A program made the position numbers and the translations under genes. Source: Flavobacterium sp. AED (GTDB lineage: Bacteria > Bacteroidota > Bacteroidia > Flavobacteriales > Flavobacteriaceae). From it: a stretch of DNA of 64,000 bases. Positions 35,721-47,768 of this stretch are shown here, one piece after another. The notes beneath the pieces are model-generated. The model was not told the origin of the DNA. It did not search any database and saw nothing but the letters and a program-made list of their open reading frames with translations. The stretch lies in assembly GCF_000812945.1 (NCBI RefSeq), contig NZ_JSYM01000005.1, forward strand, positions 62,001 to 126,000. Direction: 5' to 3'. The first letter of the stretch is position 1. Each line of letters starts with the position of its first letter.

Positions 35721-36416
35721 TTAGGCAAATGATAAGGCTTTAACTAAATCTTCTTTTTTGTTTCTACTCAAAGGTATTTTGGTAATTCCAATTTCTGCAA
35801 ACTTGCTGTTGAAACGCTCTACTTTGTCTATATTTATAATATAGGACTTATGAACTCGGATGAATTTTTCTTTAGACAAATCATTTTCAAAAGATTTCAT
35901 TGTAGAGAGCACTAAGTTGCTGTCTTCTTCAGTAACAACTCTAACATAGTCGCCAAAAGCTTCAATCCATTTAATTTTAGAAGTGAAGATTTTTAATTTT
36001 TTAAGATTACTCTTAATGAAAATATGTTCTCCTTCTTCTTCTTTATTTTCTTTTTTAAGAGAATATAAATCGATTGCTCTTCTTACTGATGCATTGAAAC
36101 GATCTATTGCAATAGGTTTTTGCAGATAGTCGGTAGCATCATAATCAAATGCCTTCATGGCATACTCCGCTTTAGAAGTAATGAAGATTATTTGTGGTTT
36201 AATTTTTAAACCATCTAAAAAATCAAAACCGCTTATAACAGGCATTTCAATGTCTAGAAATATTAAGTCCACATTATGCACGGACATACAACTTCTAGCT
36301 TCAATTGCATTAGAAAAATCACCAATTAAATGCAGATTTGGGTGATTATTCACTAACTTTGCGATGATCATTCTTTGAATGGAACTATCATCAACTACTA
36401 CACAATTAAGTTTCAT
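35721..36416 (-). CDS. LytTR-family response regulator
   Basis: The 231-residue protein has a receiver domain (1-120) with D9-D10 in the acidic pocket, phosphoacceptor D55 in FLDIEMP, T80 and K100. A LytTR DNA-binding domain follows (about 132-229) with IFIKSNLKKLKIF and FIRVHKSYIINIDKV. It belongs to the AgrA/LytR-type regulators that bind imperfect direct repeats. No histidine kinase is adjacent, so its partner is encoded elsewhere. It converges on priA with only eight bases between stop codons, which suggests overlapping 3' ends of the transcripts. Confidence 0.92.
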   Translation of the reverse strand: MKLNCVVVDDSSIQRMIIAKLVNNHPNLHLIGDFSNAIEARSCMSVHNVDLIFLDIEMPVISGFDFLDGLKIKPQIIFITSKAEYAMKAFDYDATDYLQKPIAIDRFNASVRRAIDLYSLKKENKEEEGEHIFIKSNLKKLKIFTSKIKWIEAFGDYVRVVTEEDSNLVLSTMKSFENDLSKEKFIRVHKSYIINIDKVERFNSKFAEIGITKIPLSRNKKEDLVKALSFA

Positions 36417-36523
36417 AATTTTTGTATTTTAAGATTTGGAATAGTAAATTTAACAAAGATTTATTTTAAAAACTAATCTTTATCGGTTTTTTTTGCCATA
36501 CAACGAATAAAGTGAAATTTTGA

Positions 36524-36553
36524 TTGTTTATTTAAAATAATTAATTACTTTTG
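36524..36553 (+). promoter_or_regulatory. Promoter of the rpsF-rpsR-rplI operon
   Basis: TTG at 36524-36526, 19 bases, then TACTTTTG at 36546-36553 is a close match to the consensus. The transcript would start near 36560, about 23 bases before rpsF. Confidence 0.8.
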
Positions 36554-36582
36554 CACCCAAATTAACAAATAAATACATATTT

Positions 36583-36924
36583 ATGAATCATTATGAAACT
36601 GTTTTCATTTTAAATCCCGTTTTATCTGAAGTTCAGGTAAAGGAAACAGTAAGCAAATTTGAAGATTTTCTTACTAGTAGAGGAGCAGAGATGGTATCGA
36701 AAGAAGACTGGGGTCTTAAAAAAATGGCTTACGAAATTCAAAACAAAAAAAGTGGTTTTTACCATTTATTCGAATTCAAAGTAGCAGGAGAAGTTCTTAT
36801 TGCTTTTGAAACTGAATTTAGACGTGACGAAAGAGTAATGCGTTTCTTGACTGTAAGTTTAGATAAACATGCGATATCTTGGGCTGAAAGAAGAAGAACT
36901 AAATTAAAATCTACAAAAGCTTAA
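36583..36924 (+). CDS. rpsF: 30S ribosomal protein S6
   Basis: The 113-residue protein is bS6. It starts [16 protein letters not shown] and has the [24 protein letters not shown] core and the [12 protein letters not shown] helix. It assembles with bS18 on the platform of the small subunit. It is the first gene of the rpsF-rpsR-rplI operon, with a good promoter upstream and the next gene five bases after its stop. As in other Bacteroidota, no ssb or priB lies between rpsF and rpsR. Confidence 0.97.
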   Translation: MNHYETVFILNPVLSEVQVKETVSKFEDFLTSRGAEMVSKEDWGLKKMAYEIQNKKSGFYHLFEFKVAGEVLIAFETEFRRDERVMRFLTVSLDKHAISWAERRRTKLKSTKA

Positions 36925-36929
36925 TTATC

Positions 36930-37226
36930 ATGGCAACATTACAACAATCGGCTTCAGGAAAAAAAGATGGAGATATCAGATATCTTACTCCTTTAAACAT
37001 AGAAACAAACAAAACTAAAAAGTATTGTCGTTTCAAAAAATCAGGTATCAAATATATTGATTATAAAGATGCTGATTTCTTATTGAAATTTGTAAACGAA
37101 CAAGGAAAAATTCTTCCACGTCGTTTAACAGGAACTTCATTAAAATACCAAAGAAAAGTGTCAGTTGCAGTTAAGAGAGCACGTCACTTAGCATTAATGC
37201 CATATGTGGCTGATTTATTAAAATAA
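36930..37226 (+). CDS. rpsR: 30S ribosomal protein S18
   Basis: The 98-residue protein is bS18. The conserved core is [18 protein letters not shown], then [18 protein letters not shown] and the C-terminal [14 protein letters not shown]. The N-terminal 20 residues are an extension beyond the core. It binds S6 in the 30S platform. It lies five bases after rpsF and 66 bases before rplI. Confidence 0.97.
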   Translation: MATLQQSASGKKDGDIRYLTPLNIETNKTKKYCRFKKSGIKYIDYKDADFLLKFVNEQGKILPRRLTGTSLKYQRKVSVAVKRARHLALMPYVADLLK

Positions 37227-37292
37227 TTAAAAATTAACAGTTGTTGGTTTTCTGAAATATGAAACCTAACTTCTCAAATAAAGGACAACAAC

Positions 37293-37733
37293 ATGGAACT
37301 TATTTTAAGAAAAGATGTTCAAAATTTAGGATTTAAAGATGACGTAGTAAATGTGAAAAACGGATACGGTCGTAACTTTTTAATCCCACAAGGTCACGCA
37401 CATTTAGCTACTTCTTCTGCAAAGAAAGTGTTAGCTGAAAACCTAAAACAAAGAGCTCACAAAGAAGAAAAAGTAGTAAACGATGCAAAAGCATTGGCCG
37501 AAGCTTTGAAAGCTATTGAAATTAAAATTTTCGCAAAAGCAGGTGGTGAAAAATTATTCGGTTCAATCACGAATATTGATATCGCTGAAGCATTAGCAAA
37601 AGGTGGTCAAGTAATTGACAGAAAATTTATTACTAGTGGAATCGTTAAACGTACAGGAAAATATGCTGCTAACGTTAGATTGCACAGAGAAGTAATTATT
37701 GAATTACCTTATGAAATTGTTGCTGAAAAATAA
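37293..37733 (+). CDS. rplI: 50S ribosomal protein L9
   Basis: The 146-residue protein is bL9. It begins MELILRKDVQNLGFKDDVVNVKNGYGRNFLIPQ, the conserved N-terminal domain, followed by a long helix and a C-terminal domain (GEKLFGSITNIDIAEAL). It bridges the large subunit near the L1 stalk and helps keep the reading frame. It ends the ribosomal operon and is followed by a strong terminator at 37764-37789. Confidence 0.97.
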   Translation: MELILRKDVQNLGFKDDVVNVKNGYGRNFLIPQGHAHLATSSAKKVLAENLKQRAHKEEKVVNDAKALAEALKAIEIKIFAKAGGEKLFGSITNIDIAEALAKGGQVIDRKFITSGIVKRTGKYAANVRLHREVIIELPYEIVAEK

Positions 37734-37763
37734 CATTTAGTTAACAATTTGTTAATAAAATAT

Positions 37764-37794
37764 AAAAATCACTCTTAGGAGTGATTTTTTTTTG
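37764..37794 (+). terminator. Terminator of the ribosomal operon
   Basis: AAAAATCACTC (37764-37774) pairs with GAGTGATTTTT (37779-37789) over a TTAG loop and is followed by more T residues. It abuts the -7 element of the next gene (37797-37804). Confidence 0.9.
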
Positions 37795-37796
37795 GC

Positions 37797-37804
37797 TAAT
37801 TTTG
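37797..37804 (+). promoter_or_regulatory. Probable -7 element of the Oar-like receptor gene
   Basis: TAATTTTG matches TAnnTTTG. The -33 region falls inside the upstream terminator hairpin and has no TTG. The transcript would start about 20 bases before the ATG at 37830. Confidence 0.45.
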
Positions 37805-37829
37805 ACCAAAATAACTAACACTCAAATAA

Positions 37830-40800
37830 ATGAAAAAAATTATTACTTTATTGTTTTTTGTGTTTGGTCTTCATATAATGGTAGGCCAAACTACAACATC
37901 GAGTATTAAGGGAATAGTGAAAAGTCCTAGTAATGAGTTGCTTCCAGGTGCAACGGTACTTGCAATTCATACTCCTTCAGGAACTAAATATTCTGCATTA
38001 TCGAATGCTGATGGAAGATTTAACATGTTGAACATGAGAATTGGCGGGCCATACAAAATTGTAGTTTCATTTGTAGGTTTTAAAAATCAAGAATTCAATG
38101 ATGTCTACCTTGAATTAGGTAAAGCATTTGGTTTAGATATTATTTTGCAAGATGAAAGCCAAAAGTTAGAAGAAGTAAAAGTTGTTGGAACTAAAAATAA
38201 AGTTTTTCAAAGTGGAAGAACTGGTGCCGAAACCACTATAGGTAGAAGAGAATTAGCAGTATTGCCATCAATCTCTAGATCAGCTGAGGATTTTACACGT
38301 TTAGAGCCTTCTGCTAGTGGAGGATCTTTTGGAGGTAGAAATGATCAATATAATAATTATTCGTTGAATGGGGCTGTATTTAATAATCCTTTTGGATTAG
38401 ATGCCGCGACTCCTGGCGGACAAACGAGTTCTCAACCAATTTCATTAGATGCTATTGATCAAATTCAGGTTGCCACTGCTCCTTATGATGTGACTTTATC
38501 AGGTTTTACGGGAGCTTCTGTAAATGCAGTAACTAAATCAGGTACAAATGAATTTCATGGTACTGCTTACTCTTTTTACAGAAACCAAGATTTAACGGGT
38601 AATAAAGTGCATGGAGAGAAAATATTTGTTCCTTCTTTAGAGCAAACACAAGCAGGTTTGAGTATTGGAGGTCCAATAGTTAAAAACAAATTATTTTTCT
38701 TTGCCAATTATGAAATTGACAAAAGAAGCGATTTAGGTTCAAATGTTGTAGCTAACGATGGAAATGGTACCACAGGTGTAAATGAATCCAGAGTTTTAGC
38801 TACTGATTTAATGCATGTGTCTACTGAATTAGGGAAGTTAGGTTACAATACTGGAGCTTATCAAGGATTTACACACAATTCAGATTCTAATAAAGGAATT
38901 ATTAAATTTGACTGGAATATTAATGATAATCACAAATTAGCTTTTATTTATAATTTCTTGGATGCATCCAAAGATAAACCTGCGCATCCTACAGCGATTC
39001 TTAGAAGAGGACCTGATGTTAATACTATGCAGTTTCAAAACTCTGGATACCAAATAAACAATCAAATTAGCTCTTTCTTAGTGGAGTTGAACTCTAAATT
39101 TAGTGAGATGGTTACTAATAAACTACAAGCTGGTTATACCCATTTTAATGATTTTAGAAGACCATTTTCTGCTCCTGCACCAGTTATTAGTATAACTAAG
39201 GATGGTTCTCCATATATTATTGCTGGACATGAACCATTTTCAATCAACAATAAATTAGATCAAAAAGTAATTCAAATTACAGATAATTTGAATATTGTAA
39301 AAGGAAATCATACTTACACAGCAGGTTTCTCATTCGAAAAATTCATTTTCAAAAACTCATTCAATCTAAAAGGATATGGATTTGATGTTTTTGGAACTAC
39401 AGATATGGCTGGTTTTGATGCTAATATTGCAAGTGGATATTATGCTTCTGCGATTGCAGCAGCTCAAACGACATTTGATACAAAAAACGCGCTTCAGGAC
39501 GGAGCGAATGGCGGTTGGAATTTAGCTGAAACTACTGTCGGTCAATTAGCATTTTATGTTCAGGACGAATGGAATATCAATGATAATTTTAAATTAATAT
39601 ATGGATTAAGAGCTGATAAGCCATTGTATTTTAATACCTCAAAATTAATACAGAAATTTATTGATACGGATAATTCAGAAGGGTATGTTCCAACTATCAA
39701 TTATTATAATCCAAAAGATGGTAGTACTGTAAACTTCGATTCTACAAAACTACCTGGAAATGCATTGTTATGGTCACCTAGAGTAGGTTTCAATTGGGAT
39801 GTAAATGGAAATAAAGTAACACAATTGCGTGGTGGAACAGGTATTTTTACTGGAAAACTACCATTTGTATGGATTGGTAATCAAGTAGGTGGTACAGATC
39901 CATTTTTCTATGAAGTCGTTAATAATAATTTTAAATTCCCTCAAGTTTGGAGAACAAGTTTAGGTATCGACCATAAATTTGAAAATAATTATATTTTGAC
40001 AGTTGATATGTCTTATAATAAAGATATCAATGCAGTTCATGTTCAGGATTGGGGATTAAAAACACCTACAAGTCAATTGAATGGTGTTGATAACAGACTA
40101 ATTTATGGTTCTAATGATTATGGTACTTGGAATGAATATGGTTTTCCAGCAAGAGCGCATGCGTATGTGTTGACTAATTCAAAAAAAGGAAGTGCATTTA
40201 ATACTTCTGTTAAAGTGCAAAAAACTTTTGATAATGGATTGTTTGCTAGTTTAGCCTACAATTATCTGAAATCGCAAGATGTGAATTCTATTGAAGCAGA
40301 AATTACTGGTGATGCATTTAATTTTAACCCAGCTTTAGGAAATGTTAATAATGATGTTCTTTCTAATTCTAAATATGGAGATACACACCGTTTTATTGGT
40401 GTAGCTTCAAAAAAATGGAAATATGGAAATGATAAGTGGGCAACTACAGTTTCTACTTTCTTTGAATATGCTCAAGGAGGTCGTTTCAATTATACTTACG
40501 GAGGCGATATTAATAATGATGGAGCGTCAGGAAATGATTTGATTTATATTCCGACTACAGCTGAAATCAGTACCATGATTTTCTCGGGTGCAGGTCAAGG
40601 TGCAGCATTTGATAATTTTATCAAACAAGATGATTATTTGAATGGAAGAAGAGGTCAGTACGCAGAACGTTACGGTGCTTTATCTCCATGGAGAGGAAAA
40701 TGGGATCTTAAATTAATGCAAGATTATAATTTTAAAATTTCGTCAGCTTCTGAAAAGAAAAATACAATCCAATTTAGTGTTGATGTTTTGAATATAGGGA

Positions 40801-40985
40801 ATTTATTGAACTCAGATTGGGGATTAATTCAGCAACCAATCAGTGTGCAACCAATAGGTGTATCTGTTAATGCTGCAAACATTCCTACTTATACATTCAA
40901 TGGTACACAAACTAAAACCTTTAGTTATGATGCTAGTTTGGCTTCAAGATGGCAAGCACAATTTGGTATTAGATATATTTTCTAG
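37830..40985 (+). CDS. Large Oar-like TonB-dependent outer-membrane receptor
   Basis: The 1051-residue protein has a signal peptide (1-19, cleaved after MVGQ). A carboxypeptidase-regulatory-like domain follows (about 24-110, SIKGIVKSPSNELLPGATV, SNADGRFNMLNM), then a plug near 115-235 (SRSAEDFTRLEPSASGGSFG, VATAPYDVTLSGFTGASVN). The rest is a very large beta-barrel ending in ARWQAQFGIRYIF-like text (SRWQAQFGIRYIF). The long plug with an Oar-like sequence is typical of big receptors in Bacteroidota and Myxococcus that take up or export proteins. Ligand unknown. It has its own -7 element and is followed by the strong terminator at 41011-41036. Confidence 0.92.
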   Translation: MKKIITLLFFVFGLHIMVGQTTTSSIKGIVKSPSNELLPGATVLAIHTPSGTKYSALSNADGRFNMLNMRIGGPYKIVVSFVGFKNQEFNDVYLELGKAFGLDIILQDESQKLEEVKVVGTKNKVFQSGRTGAETTIGRRELAVLPSISRSAEDFTRLEPSASGGSFGGRNDQYNNYSLNGAVFNNPFGLDAATPGGQTSSQPISLDAIDQIQVATAPYDVTLSGFTGASVNAVTKSGTNEFHGTAYSFYRNQDLTGNKVHGEKIFVPSLEQTQAGLSIGGPIVKNKLFFFANYEIDKRSDLGSNVVANDGNGTTGVNESRVLATDLMHVSTELGKLGYNTGAYQGFTHNSDSNKGIIKFDWNINDNHKLAFIYNFLDASKDKPAHPTAILRRGPDVNTMQFQNSGYQINNQISSFLVELNSKFSEMVTNKLQAGYTHFNDFRRPFSAPAPVISITKDGSPYIIAGHEPFSINNKLDQKVIQITDNLNIVKGNHTYTAGFSFEKFIFKNSFNLKGYGFDVFGTTDMAGFDANIASGYYASAIAAAQTTFDTKNALQDGANGGWNLAETTVGQLAFYVQDEWNINDNFKLIYGLRADKPLYFNTSKLIQKFIDTDNSEGYVPTINYYNPKDGSTVNFDSTKLPGNALLWSPRVGFNWDVNGNKVTQLRGGTGIFTGKLPFVWIGNQVGGTDPFFYEVVNNNFKFPQVWRTSLGIDHKFENNYILTVDMSYNKDINAVHVQDWGLKTPTSQLNGVDNRLIYGSNDYGTWNEYGFPARAHAYVLTNSKKGSAFNTSVKVQKTFDNGLFASLAYNYLKSQDVNSIEAEITGDAFNFNPALGNVNNDVLSNSKYGDTHRFIGVASKKWKYGNDKWATTVSTFFEYAQGGRFNYTYGGDINNDGASGNDLIYIPTTAEISTMIFSGAGQGAAFDNFIKQDDYLNGRRGQYAERYGALSPWRGKWDLKLMQDYNFKISSASEKKNTIQFSVDVLNIGNLLNSDWGLIQQPISVQPIGVSVNAANIPTYTFNGTQTKTFSYDASLASRWQAQFGIRYIF

Positions 40986-41010
40986 AAAAGACAAAAAATG
41001 TATTAAATTT

Positions 41011-41036
41011 GCCCTCTCCTTTGAGAGGGCTTTTTT
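41011..41036 (+). terminator. Terminator of the Oar-like receptor gene
   Basis: GCCCTCTC (41011-41018) pairs perfectly with GAGAGGGC (41023-41030) over a CTTT loop and runs into six T residues. It is among the most GC-rich terminators of the window. Confidence 0.93.
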
Positions 41037-41094
41037 ATGAGCTATTGAATCAAAATGAGAACAAAATATCAAAAGTTAAAATCAAAATACAATA

Positions 41095-41568
41095 ATGAAA
41101 TACTCAAGATTAACAAAGGAACAATTTGAAGAATTGACACCTGAATTCACTAATTTTTTAGCTACTCAGGCAATTGATAAAGCAGAGTGGGATAAAATTA
41201 AAATTGAAAAACCGGAAGTGGCAGAGCAAGAACTTGATGTTTTTTCTGATTTAATTTGGGAAGGCGTTCTAACAAAAGCAGAATATTTAGAACATTTTTC
41301 TAAAAATCATATTTTTCTTTTTCATTGTTTTGATACCTATGTTCAATCGATTGTTTTGAAATCATTGGTTCCAGAAACTGATTTTCTGACCAAAGAAGGA
41401 TTGCAATGGCTTAGCGATAACATGTTTACCGATACGATTGAAATGAAAGTAGGAAAAAAAGAGTTTACCGATGAGCGGAATACCTCCATTTTTGCTTTAG
41501 TACAACAAGGTTCTTTTTTAAGTGATGGCCTTTTATACAAACAAATAAATACAATTATAGAGTCATAA
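41095..41568 (+). CDS. DUF6495 family protein
   Basis: The 157-residue protein is a Flavobacteriaceae-conserved hypothetical that I match to DUF6495 from its text (MKYSRLTKEQFEELTPEF, FLATQAIDKAEWD). It is mostly helical and acidic, without signal peptide or membrane segment, so probably cytosolic. No function is known. It lies 76 bases upstream of ligA in the same direction, which may be a weak co-transcription link. Confidence 0.7.
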   Translation: MKYSRLTKEQFEELTPEFTNFLATQAIDKAEWDKIKIEKPEVAEQELDVFSDLIWEGVLTKAEYLEHFSKNHIFLFHCFDTYVQSIVLKSLVPETDFLTKEGLQWLSDNMFTDTIEMKVGKKEFTDERNTSIFALVQQGSFLSDGLLYKQINTIIES

Positions 41569-41623
41569 TTGTATTGCAGTTTCTTTTAATTTGGTTATTT
41601 TAGTACACTTTTTCAAAAACTAA

Positions 41624-44315
<2,692 letters not shown>

Positions 44316-44330
<15 letters not shown>

Positions 44331-45227
44331 TGTTCCTCTAGATGTATTCTGTTTGTTATTGTCCAAATAAAAATCAATTCGACCTAAATTAATTCCATAA
44401 CAACCCACTTGGTTTACCAAAACTTCTTTACCCACAAGATTTTTTGCAATAGTTGGTTTATCAAGAAAAGTATGGGTGTGACCGCCTATTATTAAGTCAA
44501 TATCTTGCGTCAGTTCCGCTAGTTTTAAATCACAAATTTTATTGGGCTCGTCTTTGTATTTATATCCTAAATGCGATAGACAAATCACTAAATCACATTG
44601 TTGTTCTTTTTTTAAAATTCGAACCATATCTTGTGCCGTCTCAACAGGATTGTTGTAAACAGTTTCTTTGTACATTGCTTTATCCACTAATCCGTCGAGT
44701 TCAACTCCAAGACCAAAAACCCCAACTTTGATTCCATTTTTATTGAATATCTTATACGGTTTTACAAAACCATCCATCACCGTGTTTTTAAAGTCGTAGT
44801 TTGCTGATAAGAATTCAAACTTAGCGTGAGGCATTTGTGCATACAAACCTTCAACGCCATTATCAAAATCATGATTCCCTATCGTGGAAGCATCATATTG
44901 CATCATGCTCATCAATTTAAATTCTAATTCTCCTCCATAATAATTGAAATACGGCGTTCCCTGAAAAATATCACCGGCATCAAGCAACAGCACATTTGGA
45001 TTTTCTTTTCTGATTGATTCTATAAGAGACGCTCTTCGTACAACACCTCCCATATTTGGATTTTTGGGATGATCTGCCGGAAAAGGATCAATATAACTGT
45101 GAACATCATTTGTATGTAGAATCGTCAAGTGTTTCGTTTCCGAAGTTGTAAAGCTGGTCAAAGGCAATCCCAAACTCAATAAAGCGGTACTTGCAGCTGT
45201 TTTTTCGATAAAATCTCTTCTTTTCAT
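44316..45227 (-). CDS. 5'-Nucleotidase metallophosphatase domain protein (Tat-exported)
   Basis: The 303-residue protein has a Tat signal (MKRRDFIEKTAASTALLSLG) and a calcineurin-like metallophosphatase core only. The metal-ligand motifs are TNDVHSYIDPF near 39-49, LLDAGDIFQGT near 80-90, GNHDFDNG near 116-123 and GGHTHTF near 248-254. The C-terminal nucleotide-specificity domain that normally follows is absent and is encoded in a separate gene just upstream (45368-46177). It probably hydrolyses 5'-nucleotides or related phosphoesters in the periplasm. The two genes read in the same direction, the C-terminal domain gene first. Repeat copy 3 lies between. Confidence 0.85.
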
Positions 45228-45240
45228 TTTTGTTTTTTTT

Positions 45241-45324
45241 GAAGCTATTTCCTGCTGTCCGCTATATCTTTATGTTTTTAAAGAAAAAACATAAAGGATG
45301 TTGCTTTCATCAGGGCTAGGGCTA
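45241..45324 (-). repeat. Dispersed hairpin repeat, copy 3
   Basis: Read on the minus strand it begins TATAGCCCTAGCCCTGAT and ends AGCAGGAAATAGCTTC. The core is a perfect 12-base hairpin (45268-45279 with 45285-45296) with a 5-base loop, TCTTT on the minus strand. The stem differs from copy 1 at one base pair, keeping the pairing. It lies between the two halves of the split 5'-nucleotidase. Confidence 0.8.
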
Positions 45325-45367
45325 TATGTTTATGGAACTATTTTCTTTTTTAAAACAGAATGTTTTT

Positions 45368-46177
45368 TTATTCAACAGTAATTCTGACATCATTTACAAC
45401 AGGAATGGTATCCACTTCTTTAAAATAATCAATCAGAATATTTCGTAATTTATAATCTAAAACATATTTCTGAACGCCTTTTTTGAAGAAATTCATATTG
45501 TCACCACCATTGGATAAATAATCATTGGTACCCACATAATAAATTTTGTCTTTTTCAATTGGTTTTCCTTGCACTAAGATGTTTTTGGCTGCATTATTTT
45601 TGTCAATTGTAAAAGTCATTCCAGATAAAGGATGTGGTTTTTTTTCGGCTATAAAATAATCAACTAATTCAAAAATTTGGGCTCCTTTTAAAGCAATGAC
45701 AACCATGCTGTTTTCAAAAGGCATAATTTCAAAAGCGGTTCTGCTGGTTACATTTCCTTTTGGAAGAATAGAACGAATACCGCCATGATTCAGTAAACAG
45801 ATATCAATATTCTTTTTTTCTCTGGCATTAAAAACTAAGTTGCCTCGCATCAAAGTAACATCAGCCAGTAAATTTCCAATAGTAGTCTGCCATTTGCCGG
45901 AACTTTTATCTAAAGTGACCGGACAATACGCCAGAACGCTGTCTAAATCTTTATTAATGTGTTCGCGGTAGGGTTTGATAAAGTTTTCAATTAACTTTGT
46001 TTGTTCGCTATCTAGTTTCGGGTCAGTAGCTTGGTTTTCCTTTTCAGCAATTGGGATTCTTTTGCCTTCTATCTTTGTTACGTAATAATTTTGTTTACTA
46101 CAGGAAGTAATAAAAACAAATGTTAAGAATATAACAAAAAGTTTTAAAACATCGTTATACTTTTTTAGATTTACCAT
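45368..46177 (-). CDS. 5'-Nucleotidase C-terminal domain lipoprotein
   Basis: The 269-residue protein has a lipoprotein signal (TFVFITSCSKQN, acylated Cys near 26) and carries the 5_nucleotid_C domain alone. SGKWQTTIGNLLADVTLMRG near 93-112, LLNHGGIRSIL near 128-138, FEIMPFENSMVVIALKG near 150-166 and YYVGTNDYLSNGGDNM near 212-227 are the substrate-pocket motifs. Together with the metallophosphatase downstream it would form a two-piece nucleotidase. The order is reversed relative to the usual fused protein (N then C), since this gene is upstream. A membrane anchor here may hold the pair at the inner or outer membrane. Confidence 0.85.
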   Translation of the reverse strand: MVNLKKYNDVLKLFVIFLTFVFITSCSKQNYYVTKIEGKRIPIAEKENQATDPKLDSEQTKLIENFIKPYREHINKDLDSVLAYCPVTLDKSSGKWQTTIGNLLADVTLMRGNLVFNAREKKNIDICLLNHGGIRSILPKGNVTSRTAFEIMPFENSMVVIALKGAQIFELVDYFIAEKKPHPLSGMTFTIDKNNAAKNILVQGKPIEKDKIYYVGTNDYLSNGGDNMNFFKKGVQKYVLDYKLRNILIDYFKEVDTIPVVNDVRITVE

Positions 46178-46224
46178 TTCAAATGCGACTTAATTAATTA
46201 ATTTTGTAAACAAGTAAAAGTAAT

Positions 46225-46743
46225 ATGTTTTTAAATTACATAAAGGATTTTTCTGTAAAAAAAATATTAAAAAACAGCTTGCATAATGTTAAAAGCAGTT
46301 CGCTTTCAACTTCGATACAAACTGTAGGTTTACTTATAGATGCTAGTTATTTTTCGGAAAAAGAAGCCTTGATAAATGAGTTAATTGCAAACGGAATTGC
46401 AGCAGACAATATTAAAGTTATTGTTTACAAAGACAAATTTAAAAAAAGCGATGCGCATCCGTATCCTGCTTTTGGAGCAAAACATCTCAATTGGAAAGGG
46501 GAGATAACTGATTCACAGGTAAATGATTTTGTAAACGAAAATTTTGATTTGCTAATCAATTATTATGATGTTGAAAAAGCAATTTTAATGGTTGCTACTC
46601 ACAATTCAAAAGCATTATTTAAAGTTGGGTTTTCATCAATAGACAAAAGATTGAATCATTTGATGATTAATACCAATGCCGAAAATTATAAAGTTTTCAT
46701 TCATGAATTATTTAGATATTTAAAAATATTAAACAAATTATAA
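46225..46743 (+). CDS. DUF6913 family protein
   Basis: The 172-residue protein matches the DUF6913 family of Bacteroidota from its text (VGLLIDASYFSEKEALINEL, YDVEKAILMVATHNSKALFKVGF). No signal peptide or membrane segment is seen. Function is unknown. It lies six bases before dapA, so it shares the transcript. The neighbour suggests a possible tie to lysine or cell-wall precursor metabolism, but this is only context. A -7 element TAATTTTG (46199-46206) lies 18 bases before its ATG, which would give a very short leader. Confidence 0.7.
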   Translation: MFLNYIKDFSVKKILKNSLHNVKSSSLSTSIQTVGLLIDASYFSEKEALINELIANGIAADNIKVIVYKDKFKKSDAHPYPAFGAKHLNWKGEITDSQVNDFVNENFDLLINYYDVEKAILMVATHNSKALFKVGFSSIDKRLNHLMINTNAENYKVFIHELFRYLKILNKL

Positions 46744-46749
46744 TCCAAT

Positions 46750-47637
46750 ATGCAATCATTAATAGGAACAGGTGTTGCCCTTGTAACGCCATTTAACGAA
46801 GATTTTTCAATTGATACTGAAGCATTAAAAAGAATTGTTAATTTTTCCATTGATAATGGAATTGAATACCTTGTCGTACTTGGTACAACTGCTGAAAATG
46901 CAACATTGTCCCAAGACGAAAAAGAATTAGTTATCAAGACGGTAATAGAAACTAATAATGGAAGATTGCCATTGGTATTAGGCGTTGGAGGTAATAATAC
47001 AATGAAAGTCGTAGACGAGCTTAAAACTAGAGATTTATCAGATTTTGTTGCTATACTTTCGGTTTCTCCGTATTATAATAAACCAACCCAAGAAGGGATT
47101 TACCAACACTTTAAAGCTGTTGCTGAAGCTTCTCCGATTCCTGTAATCCTGTATAATGTTCCAGGAAGAACAGCAAGTAATATGTTGCCATCAACTGTTT
47201 TGCGTTTAGCAAATGATTTTAAAAATGTAGTTGCTATCAAGGAAGCGGCTGGTGATATTGTTCAAGCAATGCAAATATTGAAAAATAAACCAAAGGATTT
47301 TCTTGTAATTTCTGGCGATGATATGATAGCTTTACCTATTGTTTTAGCAGGAGGATCTGGCGTTATATCCGTAATTGGACAAGGTTTTCCAAAAGAATTT
47401 TCTGAAATGATTCGATTGGGTTTAAATAGAAAAGTAGATGAAGCGTTCAAAACGCAATACCTTTTATCAGATTGTATCGATATGATTTTTGAGCAGGGAA
47501 ATCCTGCAGGAATCAAACAAGTGTTTCTATCACTGGGAATCGCTGAAAATACAGTTCGTCTACCATTGGTAAATGTTGATGAATCGTTGGCTAATAGAAT
47601 TGGTCAATTTGTTGAAAAAATGAATAAACAAGCGTAA
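46750..47637 (+). CDS. dapA: 4-Hydroxy-tetrahydrodipicolinate synthase
   Basis: The 295-residue TIM-barrel enzyme condenses pyruvate with aspartate semialdehyde for lysine and diaminopimelate synthesis. The Schiff-base K164 is in VAIKEAAGD, and Y135 of the catalytic triad is in ILYNVPGRT. The GTTAENATL block near 44-52 holds the threonines; here the usual Gly after GTT is Ala, a common variant. It is cytosolic and directly follows the DUF6913 gene. The downstream bamD operon has its own promoter. Confidence 0.96.
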   Translation: MQSLIGTGVALVTPFNEDFSIDTEALKRIVNFSIDNGIEYLVVLGTTAENATLSQDEKELVIKTVIETNNGRLPLVLGVGGNNTMKVVDELKTRDLSDFVAILSVSPYYNKPTQEGIYQHFKAVAEASPIPVILYNVPGRTASNMLPSTVLRLANDFKNVVAIKEAAGDIVQAMQILKNKPKDFLVISGDDMIALPIVLAGGSGVISVIGQGFPKEFSEMIRLGLNRKVDEAFKTQYLLSDCIDMIFEQGNPAGIKQVFLSLGIAENTVRLPLVNVDESLANRIGQFVEKMNKQA

Positions 47638-47670
47638 AAAGCAGTGTCTTTTTTTATGCAAAAATATATT

Positions 47671-47716
47671 TTGTAGTAGCTAAATTAATAACTAAATTTG
47701 CCACCGAAACTTCGGT
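47671..47716 (+). promoter_or_regulatory. Promoter and leader stem-loop of the bamD operon
   Basis: TTG (47671-47673), 19 bases, then TAAATTTG (47693-47700) matches the Bacteroidota consensus well. ACCGAA and TTCGGT (47703-47716) form a small 6-base stem at the presumed mRNA 5' end. The leader to bamD is about 63 bases. Confidence 0.75.
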
Positions 47717-47768
47717 ATGATTTTCTGTAGGTTGAATACAACTATGGAATCGTAAAAAAAGTAAAAAA

